Origin: a virus
DNA length: 26,740 nucleotides
Strand: one strand, 5' to 3'
IMG/VR virus record: IMGVR_UViG_3300037264_003811
Location: 1-26,740 of that record
In this document: positions 7,836 through 15,726 of the stretch, in pieces
Numbering within the stretch: position 1 is the first letter of the stretch
Layout: each line of letters begins with the position of its first letter
The notes under the pieces: generated by a model
What the model saw: only the letters and a program-made list of their open reading frames with translations
The model's database searches: none
What the model was told of the DNA's origin: nothing
Translations under genes and position numbers: made by a program

Positions 7836-7867
7836 TTCATTATTAAAACTAAGGTATTGGACAACAT
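7553..7867 (-). CDS. Overlapping signal-bearing frame upstream of the M15 domain
   Basis: This 104-codon frame starts with ATG three bases after the preceding stop, matching the tight packing here. A second ATG at 7840 gives MKWIIGSVVFLVVLLSSFGR, a good signal peptide or membrane anchor. It overlaps the first 94 codons of the M15 frame. It could be a separate small exported protein, a shadow, or the true N-terminus of the peptidase. One extra A in the A5 run (T5 at 7598-7602 on the plus strand) would join it to the M15 domain exactly at RPYRISKYISY. Third positions favour the M15 frame slightly (by eye about 31% versus 41% G+C), so I cannot decide. Confidence 0.4.
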   Translation of the reverse strand: MLSNTLVLIMKWIIGSVVFLVVLLSSFGRSLHQEVPTPESYNMEENMLLYNSPILETTLSGEQILYPTLEDCAILKGISPQEVLEMINQKDLIVYPSTSAILNQ

Positions 7868-7870
7868 AAT

Positions 7871-8641
7871 CTATGTAATAATATACCAGTTGACACCATC
7901 TGATTGAACCTTAATACTAGATCCTAATTCTGTTAATTCTACTGTCTGTGAGGCTCCGGCTATTGTAGTATCATTGACTATAACTTCTCCAACTTGTGCT
8001 GAGAGGAACACAGAATTGTTTCCACCATCATTATGAAGAACTTTAATTGTAAACTTTCTTCCACATCCAGAAACTTCATCTGTAGCAGAGTAAGCATCTG
8101 CTGCTAACGGAAGAGTAAGAGTAACATCAGAAGCTTCTTCTTCACTGTCAGCTATAACTAGAACTGTTCCATCTGTTAAAGCTATATCATCATCCTCATC
8201 TATAGTTCTTATTGCAGACACATCTGAGGAACATACACATGCTAAAAATGTAGAACAAGAAATACCACTTATTGTTCTTTCTCCAGCATTATCTGTAGAG
8301 GTATCATCTGGAGTATCATCATGAGTAAGAACATAAGTAATAACAAATGGAGCAAGAGTCTCATCTGTTATAGTAAACTCAAGATCTAAAAACTCATCGT
8401 TTGCGGGGGTACCAGGATTAATAGTACCTATAGTCCAGGTATCTACTAAAAAAACACCCTGAGTTGGAGTACTTCCAGAGATAGTAATACCTGCAGGAAC
8501 TGTAACTACAACCTCAGCATTGGTAATAACAGCAGTCCCATTATTAAATACTCTTATTCTACCCTCTCCTGTGTTAAAGAACTCATCAGAGTTTAGAGCC
8601 AGAGATACAGTTTGTCCGTTTACAAGTACGTTAAATGCCAT
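7871..8641 (-). CDS. Virion surface protein with DUF11-like Ig domain and fibre-tip-like domain
   Basis: The 256-residue protein has two parts. Residues about 12-120 match the DUF11/CARDB-like Ig pattern: a conserved NNGTAVITNAEVVVTVPAGI and then VDTWTIGTINPGTPA. Residues about 140-256 form a beta domain with DVTLTLPLA, FTIKVLHNDGG and a final SDGVNWYIIT, an ending common in phage fibre tips and head decorations. A Cys patch (SCSTFLACVC) marks the junction. Ig-like domains on virions are thought to aid loose attachment to surfaces or mucus glycans, so a decoration or adhesin role is inferred. It follows the upstream stop by two bases. Confidence 0.72.
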   Translation of the reverse strand: MAFNVLVNGQTVSLALNSDEFFNTGEGRIRVFNNGTAVITNAEVVVTVPAGITISGSTPTQGVFLVDTWTIGTINPGTPANDEFLDLEFTITDETLAPFVITYVLTHDDTPDDTSTDNAGERTISGISCSTFLACVCSSDVSAIRTIDEDDDIALTDGTVLVIADSEEEASDVTLTLPLAADAYSATDEVSGCGRKFTIKVLHNDGGNNSVFLSAQVGEVIVNDTTIAGASQTVELTELGSSIKVQSDGVNWYIIT

Positions 8642-8643
8642 AA

Positions 8644-9102
8644 TTAATCTACTCCAGCGTTAATAATTGGGGGAATTTCCTCACATACACCTGTTTCAGG
8701 ATTACAGAATTCTCCTTCAGGACAGACAACAAAAATGCAAAGGTTTTGAACACATACTAATACCCTACCAACAGAAGAAAAGATAGTATCGGGACAGATA
8801 ATTTTAAATCTAATCTCTGGAAAAGTCCCAGGTATAGCCTCAGGAGTAAAAGTAAAGGATATAACCCCAGAAGCATTTATTGTTACACTAGAGAAGGAGT
8901 CATCAAATCCAACAATCTGATAGAGAACAGGATCTGCACAAGTGCCAACTTCTCCTAACTCAGAAACATCAATTATCCCAGCACCACCTGGAGGGACTGA
9001 GTCTTCACAAGCTACTACTGCACTCCCCGCCCTTAGACAGGATGGACAAGCTGGAGCTGGAGGAGGAATGGAGACACCACTTAGTATGCAGTTACAAGCC
9101 AT
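8644..9102 (-). CDS. Small Cys-rich beta protein with MAC-x-CI tag
   Basis: The 152-residue protein begins MACNCI, almost the same as the MACSCI start of the gene just upstream. A Pro/Cys-rich segment (PPPAPACPSC) follows, then an Ig-like beta region (about 35-115, with VTINASGVISFTFTP) and a Cys-rich end (VCPEGEFCNPETGVCEE) resembling a small disulphide knot. No signal peptide is present, so it is probably assembled in the cytoplasm into the virion. Its ATG overlaps the upstream gene by 11 bases, which suggests coupled translation and related stoichiometry. Function unknown; virion component by context. Confidence 0.68.
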   Translation of the reverse strand: MACNCILSGVSIPPPAPACPSCLRAGSAVVACEDSVPPGGAGIIDVSELGEVGTCADPVLYQIVGFDDSFSSVTINASGVISFTFTPEAIPGTFPEIRFKIICPDTIFSSVGRVLVCVQNLCIFVVCPEGEFCNPETGVCEEIPPIINAGVD

Positions 9103-9601
9103 CGCAGTTACAGTTTAGAAGTTGAAACTCCTTTTGAAGTTTTTGAAAGAACTCTGTTGCTAGTTCTTCTTTTTTGAGCTCTGAGTTAATATGAACAGAC
9201 TTAAGATAAAAGGAAAGTCTCTGAATAATCTCAAAGTCTATGTCTGTCTTGGCCCTAGATAAGAGGTTAAGGATACAACACTCTGAGTTAGGAGTATATG
9301 CCTTAGATTTAGAATAGATCTTACCACAGTTCTCTAGTGTAAAACAGTAGATTCCATCCATGAACGTTAGGTTGGCACCTAATCCTAGAGTGGTTGAATC
9401 TATTCTATTTTTACCTGAAGCATTAACCTCTACAGTATAGATGGCTCCAACTGGGGTCTTGATATCTAGAGAATAGGTAGTAGGAAATACATAGTCCTCC
9501 CCGGTTGCCCAAACTGAGGCATCTTCATATATAAGAGCCTCATTGGTTATTGAGGAGAGATGAAAGTTGAAGTATCCTTTGACTATACATGAACAAGCCA
9601 T
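9092..9601 (-). CDS. Virion-associated protein with MAC-x-CI tag, beta then helical
   Basis: The 169-residue protein opens with MACSCIVKG. Residues about 10-100 are beta-rich (YSLDIKTPVGAIYTVEV, FMDGIYCFTLENCG). Residues about 108-160 are a charged helical region (IDFEIIQRLSFYLKSVHI, then KKEELATEFFQKLQKEF), ending in CNCDGL. The beta-plus-helix design with Cys at both ends suggests an oligomeric structural part such as a neck, fibre base or whisker, but no family is recognised. It starts 11 bases after a tiny membrane-protein gene and overlaps the next tagged gene. Confidence 0.68.
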   Translation of the reverse strand: MACSCIVKGYFNFHLSSITNEALIYEDASVWATGEDYVFPTTYSLDIKTPVGAIYTVEVNASGKNRIDSTTLGLGANLTFMDGIYCFTLENCGKIYSKSKAYTPNSECCILNLLSRAKTDIDFEIIQRLSFYLKSVHINSELKKEELATEFFQKLQKEFQLLNCNCDGL

Positions 9602-9612
9602 TATGAGTCTGT

Positions 9613-9735
9613 TTAGGAACTAGGTTTAAACCAGCCTTTAACCTTGTTAACCAATTCTCTAAATCTGAGAGTATCAAATTTAAGAATCCTAAGTAGGAAC
9701 AATATAATAAGGAGTGTAAGCAGAAAGAGTGTCAT
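9613..9735 (-). CDS. 40-residue single-pass membrane protein
   Basis: A short frame from the ATG at 9735 encodes 40 residues: a hydrophobic segment (TLFLLTLLIILFLLRIL, residues 2-18), then a basic amphipathic tail (FRELVNKVKGWFKPSS). It fills the only gap in this part of the operon, with 25 bases before it and 11 bases before the next start, which supports a real gene. The topology (short N-terminal anchor, cationic cytoplasmic tail) fits a holin-like or other membrane-acting phage peptide. The nearby peptidase gene makes lysis a plausible context. Identity cannot be proved by sequence alone. Confidence 0.6.
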   Translation of the reverse strand: MTLFLLTLLIILFLLRILKFDTLRFRELVNKVKGWFKPSS

Positions 9736-9760
9736 TGTTGATTGTTGATAGATTTAATCT

Positions 9761-10651
9761 CTAGTTATATGAAAAACCAGGACAATCCGTTGTAATGCTT
9801 GGACCTCCAAGAACATCAACCACAATTGTAATTGGTTCTAATGCATTTATCTGTACATGATCAATTGTTACATCAATTTTAAAGGTTAAACCCACAATAG
9901 ACGTTGTAACACCTATAGGAGCAACTCCATTCGCAATCAACAACGCCTCAACGTTTGCTGATAATGTAGACAGTAGAGAACCTCCATTCACACCAGGACT
10001 ACGGATTTCGTAGGGTCCACCAACAACAGGTGTAGAAGCAACTAATATGCTTTCTGTTCCTAGGTTAGTAAGATTTCCAGCACCCCAAGCACCTACGGAT
10101 GTAGATACACCGTAGTCGGTATTATTACCAAAGAGCTTAGAAGTAACTGTCATAGTACCATCTACCCCATCAACTGCTGTTACATGAGCATTAATTGTAG
10201 TAGCTGCACCATAAGTCGTCCCAGCAATACCTGTGAGATTAATGGCATTAACAAGATTTCCTACAGAAATAGTATCTGTTCCACCAACATCAACTTCATC
10301 AGCAGCAACTGGAGAGTCCTTAAAAGTATATACCCTACCATTTATAGTAACAGTATCGTTGTCTTCAATACCACCTCCATCAGAATCATAAACTCCAACA
10401 GACCGATAGGCAGGATTGGGAAGAACATAACTAACTACACAGAATGATTCAACAGTAGATGGATCAGCATCTACTACAAGAACACCATTTTGAACTGTAA
10501 TCCTAACACAACTTTCAGTAACCTGATCATAGAAAGTTAGACCGCACTTTGATAGCTCAAAAATAGCATCAGCAAGAGAATTAAAACCTACTCTTTTACT
10601 ACCAACTACCTTCCATAGACCTCCAGATTCTACATGTACTTTATTAGCCAT
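9761..10651 (-). CDS. Structural virion protein with DTVTINGRVYTF-type domain
   Basis: The 296-residue protein has an N-terminal region (1-85, with GGLWKVVGSKRVGFNSL) and a central domain (about 95-185) with DTVTINGRVYTFKDSP and a following SVGNLVNAIN. That arrangement, a T-x-NG-x-x-Y-T-F strand and a helix with NL-x-x-AIN, is common in phage tail and other virion proteins. The C-terminal 100 residues contain an ISTLSANVEAL-like helix and beta strands. It is the first gene after a strong terminator, so it may begin a separately expressed fibre module. A tail or appendage component is likely; the exact place is unknown. Confidence 0.72.
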   Translation of the reverse strand: MANKVHVESGGLWKVVGSKRVGFNSLADAIFELSKCGLTFYDQVTESCVRITVQNGVLVVDADPSTVESFCVVSYVLPNPAYRSVGVYDSDGGGIEDNDTVTINGRVYTFKDSPVAADEVDVGGTDTISVGNLVNAINLTGIAGTTYGAATTINAHVTAVDGVDGTMTVTSKLFGNNTDYGVSTSVGAWGAGNLTNLGTESILVASTPVVGGPYEIRSPGVNGGSLLSTLSANVEALLIANGVAPIGVTTSIVGLTFKIDVTIDHVQINALEPITIVVDVLGGPSITTDCPGFSYN

Positions 10652-10680
10652 TATATGAGAATTTATTAATATACTAACAG

Positions 10681-10706
10681 GAAAAATAAGGGGAGAAATC
10701 TCCCCT
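10681..10706 (-). terminator. Intrinsic terminator after the 543-residue virion gene
   Basis: On the minus strand the sequence reads AGGGGAGA-TT-TCTCCCCT followed by TATTTTTCC: an 8-bp GC-rich inverted repeat (in practice 6-7 bp with a 4-base loop) and a U-rich tail. It lies in the 66-base gap downstream of the 543-residue gene and upstream of the 296-residue gene. It probably ends or attenuates transcription of the head block. Confidence 0.75.
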
Positions 10707-10717
10707 ATATATTAGCC

Positions 10718-12349
10718 TTAGTCAACGCAATATAGAATCACTTTATTTGGACAATGACTAGAAAGCAGGTATGGATTGATAATTGCCTCAAACTCAGACT
10801 GAGTTACACTATCATCAAAAGGAATCAAAACTATAGTCCTACCCCTGTTTCCATATACATTACCTTGAACACTAATATCAGCATTAGGAAGTACATGTTC
10901 TATAGAGTACACACAATAGGACTCTGCACAGACAATGCCTAAATGACCTTCTGTACCTCTACTACCAGCTAAAGGAGAACCCCATCTACCGTGAGGATCC
11001 CATCCCCAAGGATTATAGTCTCTTCCCATTCCACCAACACTCTGGTTAGCGGCTCTTACTTGCCATTCATATCCAAATCCTTCTGGAATGGTAGCAACTT
11101 GAACTCTATTAATATGGAAGCTTCCACAAGTAAAACCTGAGTCTTGACCTATATTAACACCTAGTTTTCTGGAGAACCATCCTCTAGGGGTATCAGGAGA
11201 GGTATAGCAATTGCAGAAGATATCAACTGGTTTAGCCACTAGTCTAAGTCCACAGGTTGGAGTAGTTGTAGTAGGTGTAGAACAACCTTTACATGTTCCT
11301 TCTGTGATAATGTCTTCAAAAGGAGAACCTTCAACACAAGGCTCAAGTGGGGTTGATACTTCACCATCATCATCAAACAACTCAATAGGAACACAGGAGT
11401 TAATTCTCAGCTGATAGTCACAACAAGGAGCACCTGAGCCATTCAATCCTCTGGTAATTACAGCAGATCCTACTGAGCCATTTGCCTCAAATGCAGCATT
11501 AATAAGCTGAACAATTCTAGGAAGTCTAGAGATCAAGGAAAGTCTCTCTGCACCAACAACTGATACAGTATTAGTGAAATTTACAGTAATTTCGTCTTCA
11601 TCACCCGCATTAATAGTAATACCATTAATGGCTTCAACATAGTTACAATTATCACAGGTATCCGCGACAGCATCAATTGTACTAAGACAAAAGATATAAT
11701 CATTCGCATACAAAGGGTAGGCATAAAATGGCTGAGTAGCCACTGATCTATTTCTTGCTCTTTGGAGAAACTGACCACTAGTCAGGGCATTACCTGTATT
11801 CTTCCCATTAATTTGGTCTGCTAAAAGGCAGAAAAGAGCCTGGCAATCTACACCATCTGTACAGGAATCACAGGCACAACAACCAGCATTTACTGAGAAG
11901 GTATAAACAGCTGGACGGTTATAGGGGTATTGGTTCTGAGTTAGATCATCTTCTACTGTAATATTAAGTGAATAATCTTCATCACACCTAATACAGCTAG
12001 CTGAGATATCCAAAACATCTACCAATCCACAAACTGGGGGTTTTACGTTAGCACCACTAATGTTACACCCATAGATCTTATCCCCAAATGGCCCTCTAAG
12101 GGTATCTGCAAGCCCATCTCCATTAAGGTCAACTCCTTGAGCAATAACTATCTTATCTGCTGTAAGAATAGTTTCTCCAGGAGATAGTGAGACATTGGTG
12201 TCATAGTTATAAATAACTAGTTGATTAGCAAGGACCCCATTTAGAGTAGGTGGTCCTGAGGCATCAAACAGATACACCGCTGTACCTGCAGGAAACAGAC
12301 TCTGATTACCAGAGGATGCAAGAATGTTTTCTCGAACAATGTTTGGCAT
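10718..12349 (-). CDS. Cys-rich major virion structural protein, head or neck
   Basis: The 543-residue protein contains 27 cysteines. The N-terminal 95 residues carry AGTAVYLFDASG and KIVIAQGVDLNGDGLADTLR, a pattern I associate with virion proteins of large Bacteroidota phages. CxxC clusters start at CIRC (119-122), CCACDSC (157-163) and CDNC (232-235). The CDNC module, with CCDYQLRINSC near residue 310-319, resembles the type A modules of the 737-residue protein. The last 170 residues include a Gly/Trp-rich stretch (GRDYNPWGWDPHGRWGSP). It follows the MCP and two connector-like genes and is followed by a terminator. An auxiliary capsid, tail or neck role is possible; I cannot choose. Confidence 0.7.
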   Translation of the reverse strand: MPNIVRENILASSGNQSLFPAGTAVYLFDASGPPTLNGVLANQLVIYNYDTNVSLSPGETILTADKIVIAQGVDLNGDGLADTLRGPFGDKIYGCNISGANVKPPVCGLVDVLDISASCIRCDEDYSLNITVEDDLTQNQYPYNRPAVYTFSVNAGCCACDSCTDGVDCQALFCLLADQINGKNTGNALTSGQFLQRARNRSVATQPFYAYPLYANDYIFCLSTIDAVADTCDNCNYVEAINGITINAGDEDEITVNFTNTVSVVGAERLSLISRLPRIVQLINAAFEANGSVGSAVITRGLNGSGAPCCDYQLRINSCVPIELFDDDGEVSTPLEPCVEGSPFEDIITEGTCKGCSTPTTTTPTCGLRLVAKPVDIFCNCYTSPDTPRGWFSRKLGVNIGQDSGFTCGSFHINRVQVATIPEGFGYEWQVRAANQSVGGMGRDYNPWGWDPHGRWGSPLAGSRGTEGHLGIVCAESYCVYSIEHVLPNADISVQGNVYGNRGRTIVLIPFDDSVTQSEFEAIINPYLLSSHCPNKVILYCVD

Positions 12350-12407
12350 TAGAAAAGAATTTAATAAATTAAGTTAGTATAGTTAGTATTATTAGAGTTA
12401 ATTTAGT
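12350..12407 (-). other. G-poor leader of the 543-residue gene
   Basis: The 58-base gap reads, on the minus strand, as an A/C/T sequence with almost no G (repeats of TAACT and CTAAC). No Shine-Dalgarno site or hairpin is visible. Such an unstructured leader suits initiation in Bacteroidota, where Shine-Dalgarno pairing is weakly used. No promoter match is clear. Confidence 0.5.
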
Positions 12408-13130
12408 CTAGTTCAAAAATGCCTTCTCTGTAAAGAGAATTTCATTTTGCTTAGTTTGGTAATCATCTATTTGACCGAGATCTCTGAGAGTAAGAAGAAC
12501 CGCAAGGTTTACTACCTTTCTCCACACATAGGTACTATCTATTAGAAAGTCTTGATCATCACATATACTCTCACCAGAACTGTTAACATAACACTTTGGA
12601 TCACAAGAGAGTAGACTAGGGGTAGCTATTTCTGGTATCTTTCTAATGTAGTCTAGAGTTACCGACTTAATATCAAAGTTGTCTCTGTAGACATAGAACC
12701 CCCCAACTCCCTCATCTGCAAATGTCTCTTCCCAGTTAAAACTGGGCTTCCAGTGGGGATTATAGAGAGCTTCTGAGAGATCGTCTGATTGAATTATATT
12801 AACTCTTAAATCTTTATCTCCACAACTGGGTTTTGACCCTACAGCCTGAAGTCTTACTCTTCTATAGTAATTAGAGGGAATAGCAGCTATTACGTGATCT
12901 GGTTTGGTCTCTGTTATCACTAATGGAATGTTTTTAAGCTCAATCTGCCTAAAATGATCCCGGACTGAGGGGTTAACCTCTATAATTACTGAATAATTCT
13001 CTTGAAGGATGTTAATAGCATGGTTCAAGTAACTATCTCTATCTACAACAGCTATAGCTTTATTGAAGTCTGAATTGACTCTATTGAGCTGTTTTCCATA
13101 TTCATAGCTCAGTTGTGTAGATTTTATCAT
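12408..13130 (-). CDS. Probable head-tail connector (ring/adaptor) protein
   Basis: The 240-residue protein starts with a helical region (1-75), continues with a beta-rich middle and ends in a helical segment (about 190-235) with TYVWRKVVNLAVLLTLRDLG and then QIDDYQTKQNEILF. A compact protein with a helical ending of this kind, placed shortly after the MCP, fits the gp4/gp11-like adaptor rings below the portal in podoviruses. Two CxxxC-like spots (SCDPKC, SICDD) recall the Cys-rich neighbours. The connector role comes from position and fold guess, not from a diagnostic motif. Confidence 0.6.
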   Translation of the reverse strand: MIKSTQLSYEYGKQLNRVNSDFNKAIAVVDRDSYLNHAINILQENYSVIIEVNPSVRDHFRQIELKNIPLVITETKPDHVIAAIPSNYYRRVRLQAVGSKPSCGDKDLRVNIIQSDDLSEALYNPHWKPSFNWEETFADEGVGGFYVYRDNFDIKSVTLDYIRKIPEIATPSLLSCDPKCYVNSSGESICDDQDFLIDSTYVWRKVVNLAVLLTLRDLGQIDDYQTKQNEILFTEKAFLN

Positions 13131-13147
13131 GAGAGTTAATCATTGCT

Positions 13148-14113
13148 CTAGCCATTACTCTTAATCAGGTGTTCTAGTCTGATGATCATTTCTTGATTTT
13201 GAGGATCTGAGAGATAATCATAAATTCCTGCTTCATGCCTAGAGACTACATTTCCAAATAGCATCCACCCAGAATTTCTTTGATACTTCAGAGCTCCCGA
13301 CTTTTTACCCTTAGCAATAAGGGTTCTAAGTTCAAGTTCTTCATTAGTAGTTCCACAGATGTGAATAAAGAAATCCTGTTTAGTAAGATTATCAGAAACT
13401 TTAGTAGTAGAGTCATTTAGATATGCCCACATGAGCTCATCAATCATAGTTCTATCTACATCAGTATCAGAGATCAGTTGTAGAGCTAGGGCTATCTTAG
13501 ACTTTTTAGCATCAGTAAGAGCATCATAGAGTTTGACCGCCTTAGTGGTCTGAGTTCTATTGTCCTTTTTGGCTTTAGAATCAATATTTTTATCTACTAT
13601 GACATATCTTACTCTAGTGGACATAAGAGGATTTATACTCTCTCCACCTGAGGAAAACTCAGATGATGCTTCAAGGCCCATCAAGAGAATCTTATCTAGA
13701 GGTCTTTCCTTATCAAGGACAGCTTCTCCTTCTTTCTGGATGAATTTTACCTCATCATGGATGAAGAAAGGATCTCTTCTATCATAAACATCTGCAGTTT
13801 CAATATAATGTCCTGCCCTAATATGACCTTCTGGATACTTGACCTTACAACCTTTAACTAGTTTATCTAGTTCTGTCTGAAGGTCTGAAGTTACTTTTTC
13901 ATAACCCTTAAGTCTCCACATTCTCTTAGATTCGCTCCACTTAATTCTAGAAATCTGTCTAGAACTAGGAAATCTTTCTCTCTTGTACTCCCCGGTTTCT
14001 TTAAATCCTTCTTTATCTCCAGACTTAATCATGGAGAATTGGGACATTACTCCCTCAATTGCAGTAAATTTTCTGCTCCCTTTTCTGGGTCTGATTGTTA
14101 CTAATTCTGACAT
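13148..14113 (-). CDS. Conserved-position protein after the MCP, function unknown
   Basis: The 321-residue protein has a basic N-terminus (TIRPRKGSRKF; RRE/K-rich to about residue 75), a middle with HYIETADVYDRRDPFF, and a mostly helical C-terminal half (DALTDAKKSKIALALQLI; DFFIHICGTTNEELELRTL). No membrane segment or signal is present. The basic N-terminus could contact DNA or the acidic scaffold. It starts 19 bases after the MCP stop, so it is probably co-expressed with the capsid. I do not recognise a family; head completion or neck assembly is the natural guess from its place. Confidence 0.65.
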   Translation of the reverse strand: MSELVTIRPRKGSRKFTAIEGVMSQFSMIKSGDKEGFKETGEYKRERFPSSRQISRIKWSESKRMWRLKGYEKVTSDLQTELDKLVKGCKVKYPEGHIRAGHYIETADVYDRRDPFFIHDEVKFIQKEGEAVLDKERPLDKILLMGLEASSEFSSGGESINPLMSTRVRYVIVDKNIDSKAKKDNRTQTTKAVKLYDALTDAKKSKIALALQLISDTDVDRTMIDELMWAYLNDSTTKVSDNLTKQDFFIHICGTTNEELELRTLIAKGKKSGALKYQRNSGWMLFGNVVSRHEAGIYDYLSDPQNQEMIIRLEHLIKSNG

Positions 14114-14132
14114 TTGTTATGATTGTTTTATT

Positions 14133-15683
14133 CTAGAGGGTTACCGCGGGCTTAAACCAGGCGGTTAGGCTGACGTCCTTAACTCTAATGCCAAAGGTAT
14201 CAGCTGCATAAAGAATATAAGATCTATTGGGACCTGTACATGGGAAGGCTCCACCACCACCTCTGCCATTGTTAATTGGGCCCATAGGTGACCAAGTTCC
14301 ACATTCATAAGTAAATACTTCTGAATCTGCTCTCTTAAGAAGTTCGATATTAGAACCAGTTCCATTTCCGAGGCCATGATCTAATACAATAAACTCATAA
14401 GAAGTAAGTGGAAGGCCAGTAGATGGGTGCAAGAGAGACCCATTAAGGTAAGTAGAGTCTAAAATAGACCAATGTTCTACCCTAACTGAACCAAAAGGCT
14501 GAATATTATACTTGGTAAACTGAGCTGTTTGGAACTCATACCCATTATAGTTCTTGGGATCAAAAGCTTTTGTTGTCCCTACAAATCTATTAAAGTCAGC
14601 TACAACAGCAGAAGTAGAGAACTTCTTAGCAATCCAGTCATTCCAAAGTTTCAGACCACCCTGACCTGTGTAGATAACTATATTTCTTTGATCTGGGGGA
14701 ACTCTATCAAACCATACTGCCTGAAGGAATTCTACAAACATATCAATAGAACCACCTTCTACAGGATAATCAATTACATTACCATCTTCAAGAAACTCAA
14801 GTAGACCGGGTCCACCCCTTCTATGATAAGATGAAGTTTCATCAGTCTTAGTTCTACCAATATCTCTACCATAGTAGAGCATCAGTTCTTTTTCCCACTT
14901 AGCTTGACGCAGGAACTCTGCCTCAATCCAAGAAATAAGCTGAGCTGGATAATCTGTCATCAAGGCTCCCTTAGCATCACAGGCTTGAAGTTTTAGGTTA
15001 AGTTGGTGAGCTTTATTTGTGACTTCCACATGCTTACCCCAATCAGTTAGGCTAGATTGAAACTCAATATAGGACATACCCATAAACTGAGTTGACCCGT
15101 AACCTCTAGAAGCTTCTCCATATACAGCTCCCAACTTGATCCATCTAAGATTAGACTCTAAGAGCTCAGGAGGGAAGAATGAGCTGGGGTCTTTGTCTGC
15201 TAGGACTACCGGGTAGATAAACCCTGAACCATGAGATCCTGGAAGTTCTTCCACAATAACAGAGGCTTCCTTGGCAACGTCAGGGGCTATAATATCACCA
15301 ACTACAAAAGATTCAAGATCTAGTTTAACATTAAATCTAGTACCATGTACCCCAGGAGCGGCTACACCAGGATGTTGGTTTTCATAGGAAACTGCCTGGA
15401 CTTCCCCAGTACCTCGAAGTTTCCACCTTACATAGTCAGTATCAATAGTTCTTACCCTACCTGAACCTTGAAGCCAGTTCTGCAGAGAAGTTCTCCCAGT
15501 TTCAAGAGAGGGAGCATGGGTTGAGATGTACTGAATTACCGGATCTGTGAGGTCAATCCAAGGTTTTACAAATTGATGAGTATGTAAGAGAACATTCTCA
15601 TCGGCATAATTTGCCCAATATTTGTCTCTCTTAGTAGACTCCTCATAGATCTTAAATTTAGATACGCCCTGAGTAGGTCTCAT
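14133..15683 (-). CDS. Major capsid protein, HK97-fold type
   Basis: The 516-residue protein has the size, composition and position of an MCP: after TerL, portal and a scaffold candidate. The N-terminal 60 residues form a charged arm, and YVRWKLRGTGEV (84-95) leads into the likely E-loop. Helical and beta parts of the P and A domains follow, with a long helix around IEAEFLRQAKWEKELMLYYG (253-272) and VEFLQAVWFDRVP near 317. IVIYTGQGGLKLWNDW (335-350) is a turn commonly seen in crAss-type MCPs. The gene ends with TAG and the next begins 20 bases on, so TAG is a stop here. No protease domain is visible. The family call is from overall resemblance. Confidence 0.85.
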   Translation of the reverse strand: MRPTQGVSKFKIYEESTKRDKYWANYADENVLLHTHQFVKPWIDLTDPVIQYISTHAPSLETGRTSLQNWLQGSGRVRTIDTDYVRWKLRGTGEVQAVSYENQHPGVAAPGVHGTRFNVKLDLESFVVGDIIAPDVAKEASVIVEELPGSHGSGFIYPVVLADKDPSSFFPPELLESNLRWIKLGAVYGEASRGYGSTQFMGMSYIEFQSSLTDWGKHVEVTNKAHQLNLKLQACDAKGALMTDYPAQLISWIEAEFLRQAKWEKELMLYYGRDIGRTKTDETSSYHRRGGPGLLEFLEDGNVIDYPVEGGSIDMFVEFLQAVWFDRVPPDQRNIVIYTGQGGLKLWNDWIAKKFSTSAVVADFNRFVGTTKAFDPKNYNGYEFQTAQFTKYNIQPFGSVRVEHWSILDSTYLNGSLLHPSTGLPLTSYEFIVLDHGLGNGTGSNIELLKRADSEVFTYECGTWSPMGPINNGRGGGGAFPCTGPNRSYILYAADTFGIRVKDVSLTAWFKPAVTL

Positions 15684-15726
15684 AGTTTGGTGGGTTAGGT
15701 TAAGTTATGGGTCAGAATAGGTTAGA
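15684..15726 (-). other. G-poor leader of the major capsid gene
   Basis: On the minus strand the 43 bases contain repeated CTAACC/TTAACC motifs and only one G. No Shine-Dalgarno site is present before the ATG at 15683. This unstructured C/A/T-rich leader may help high-level initiation of the most abundant virion protein. No terminator or promoter is recognisable. Confidence 0.5.
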
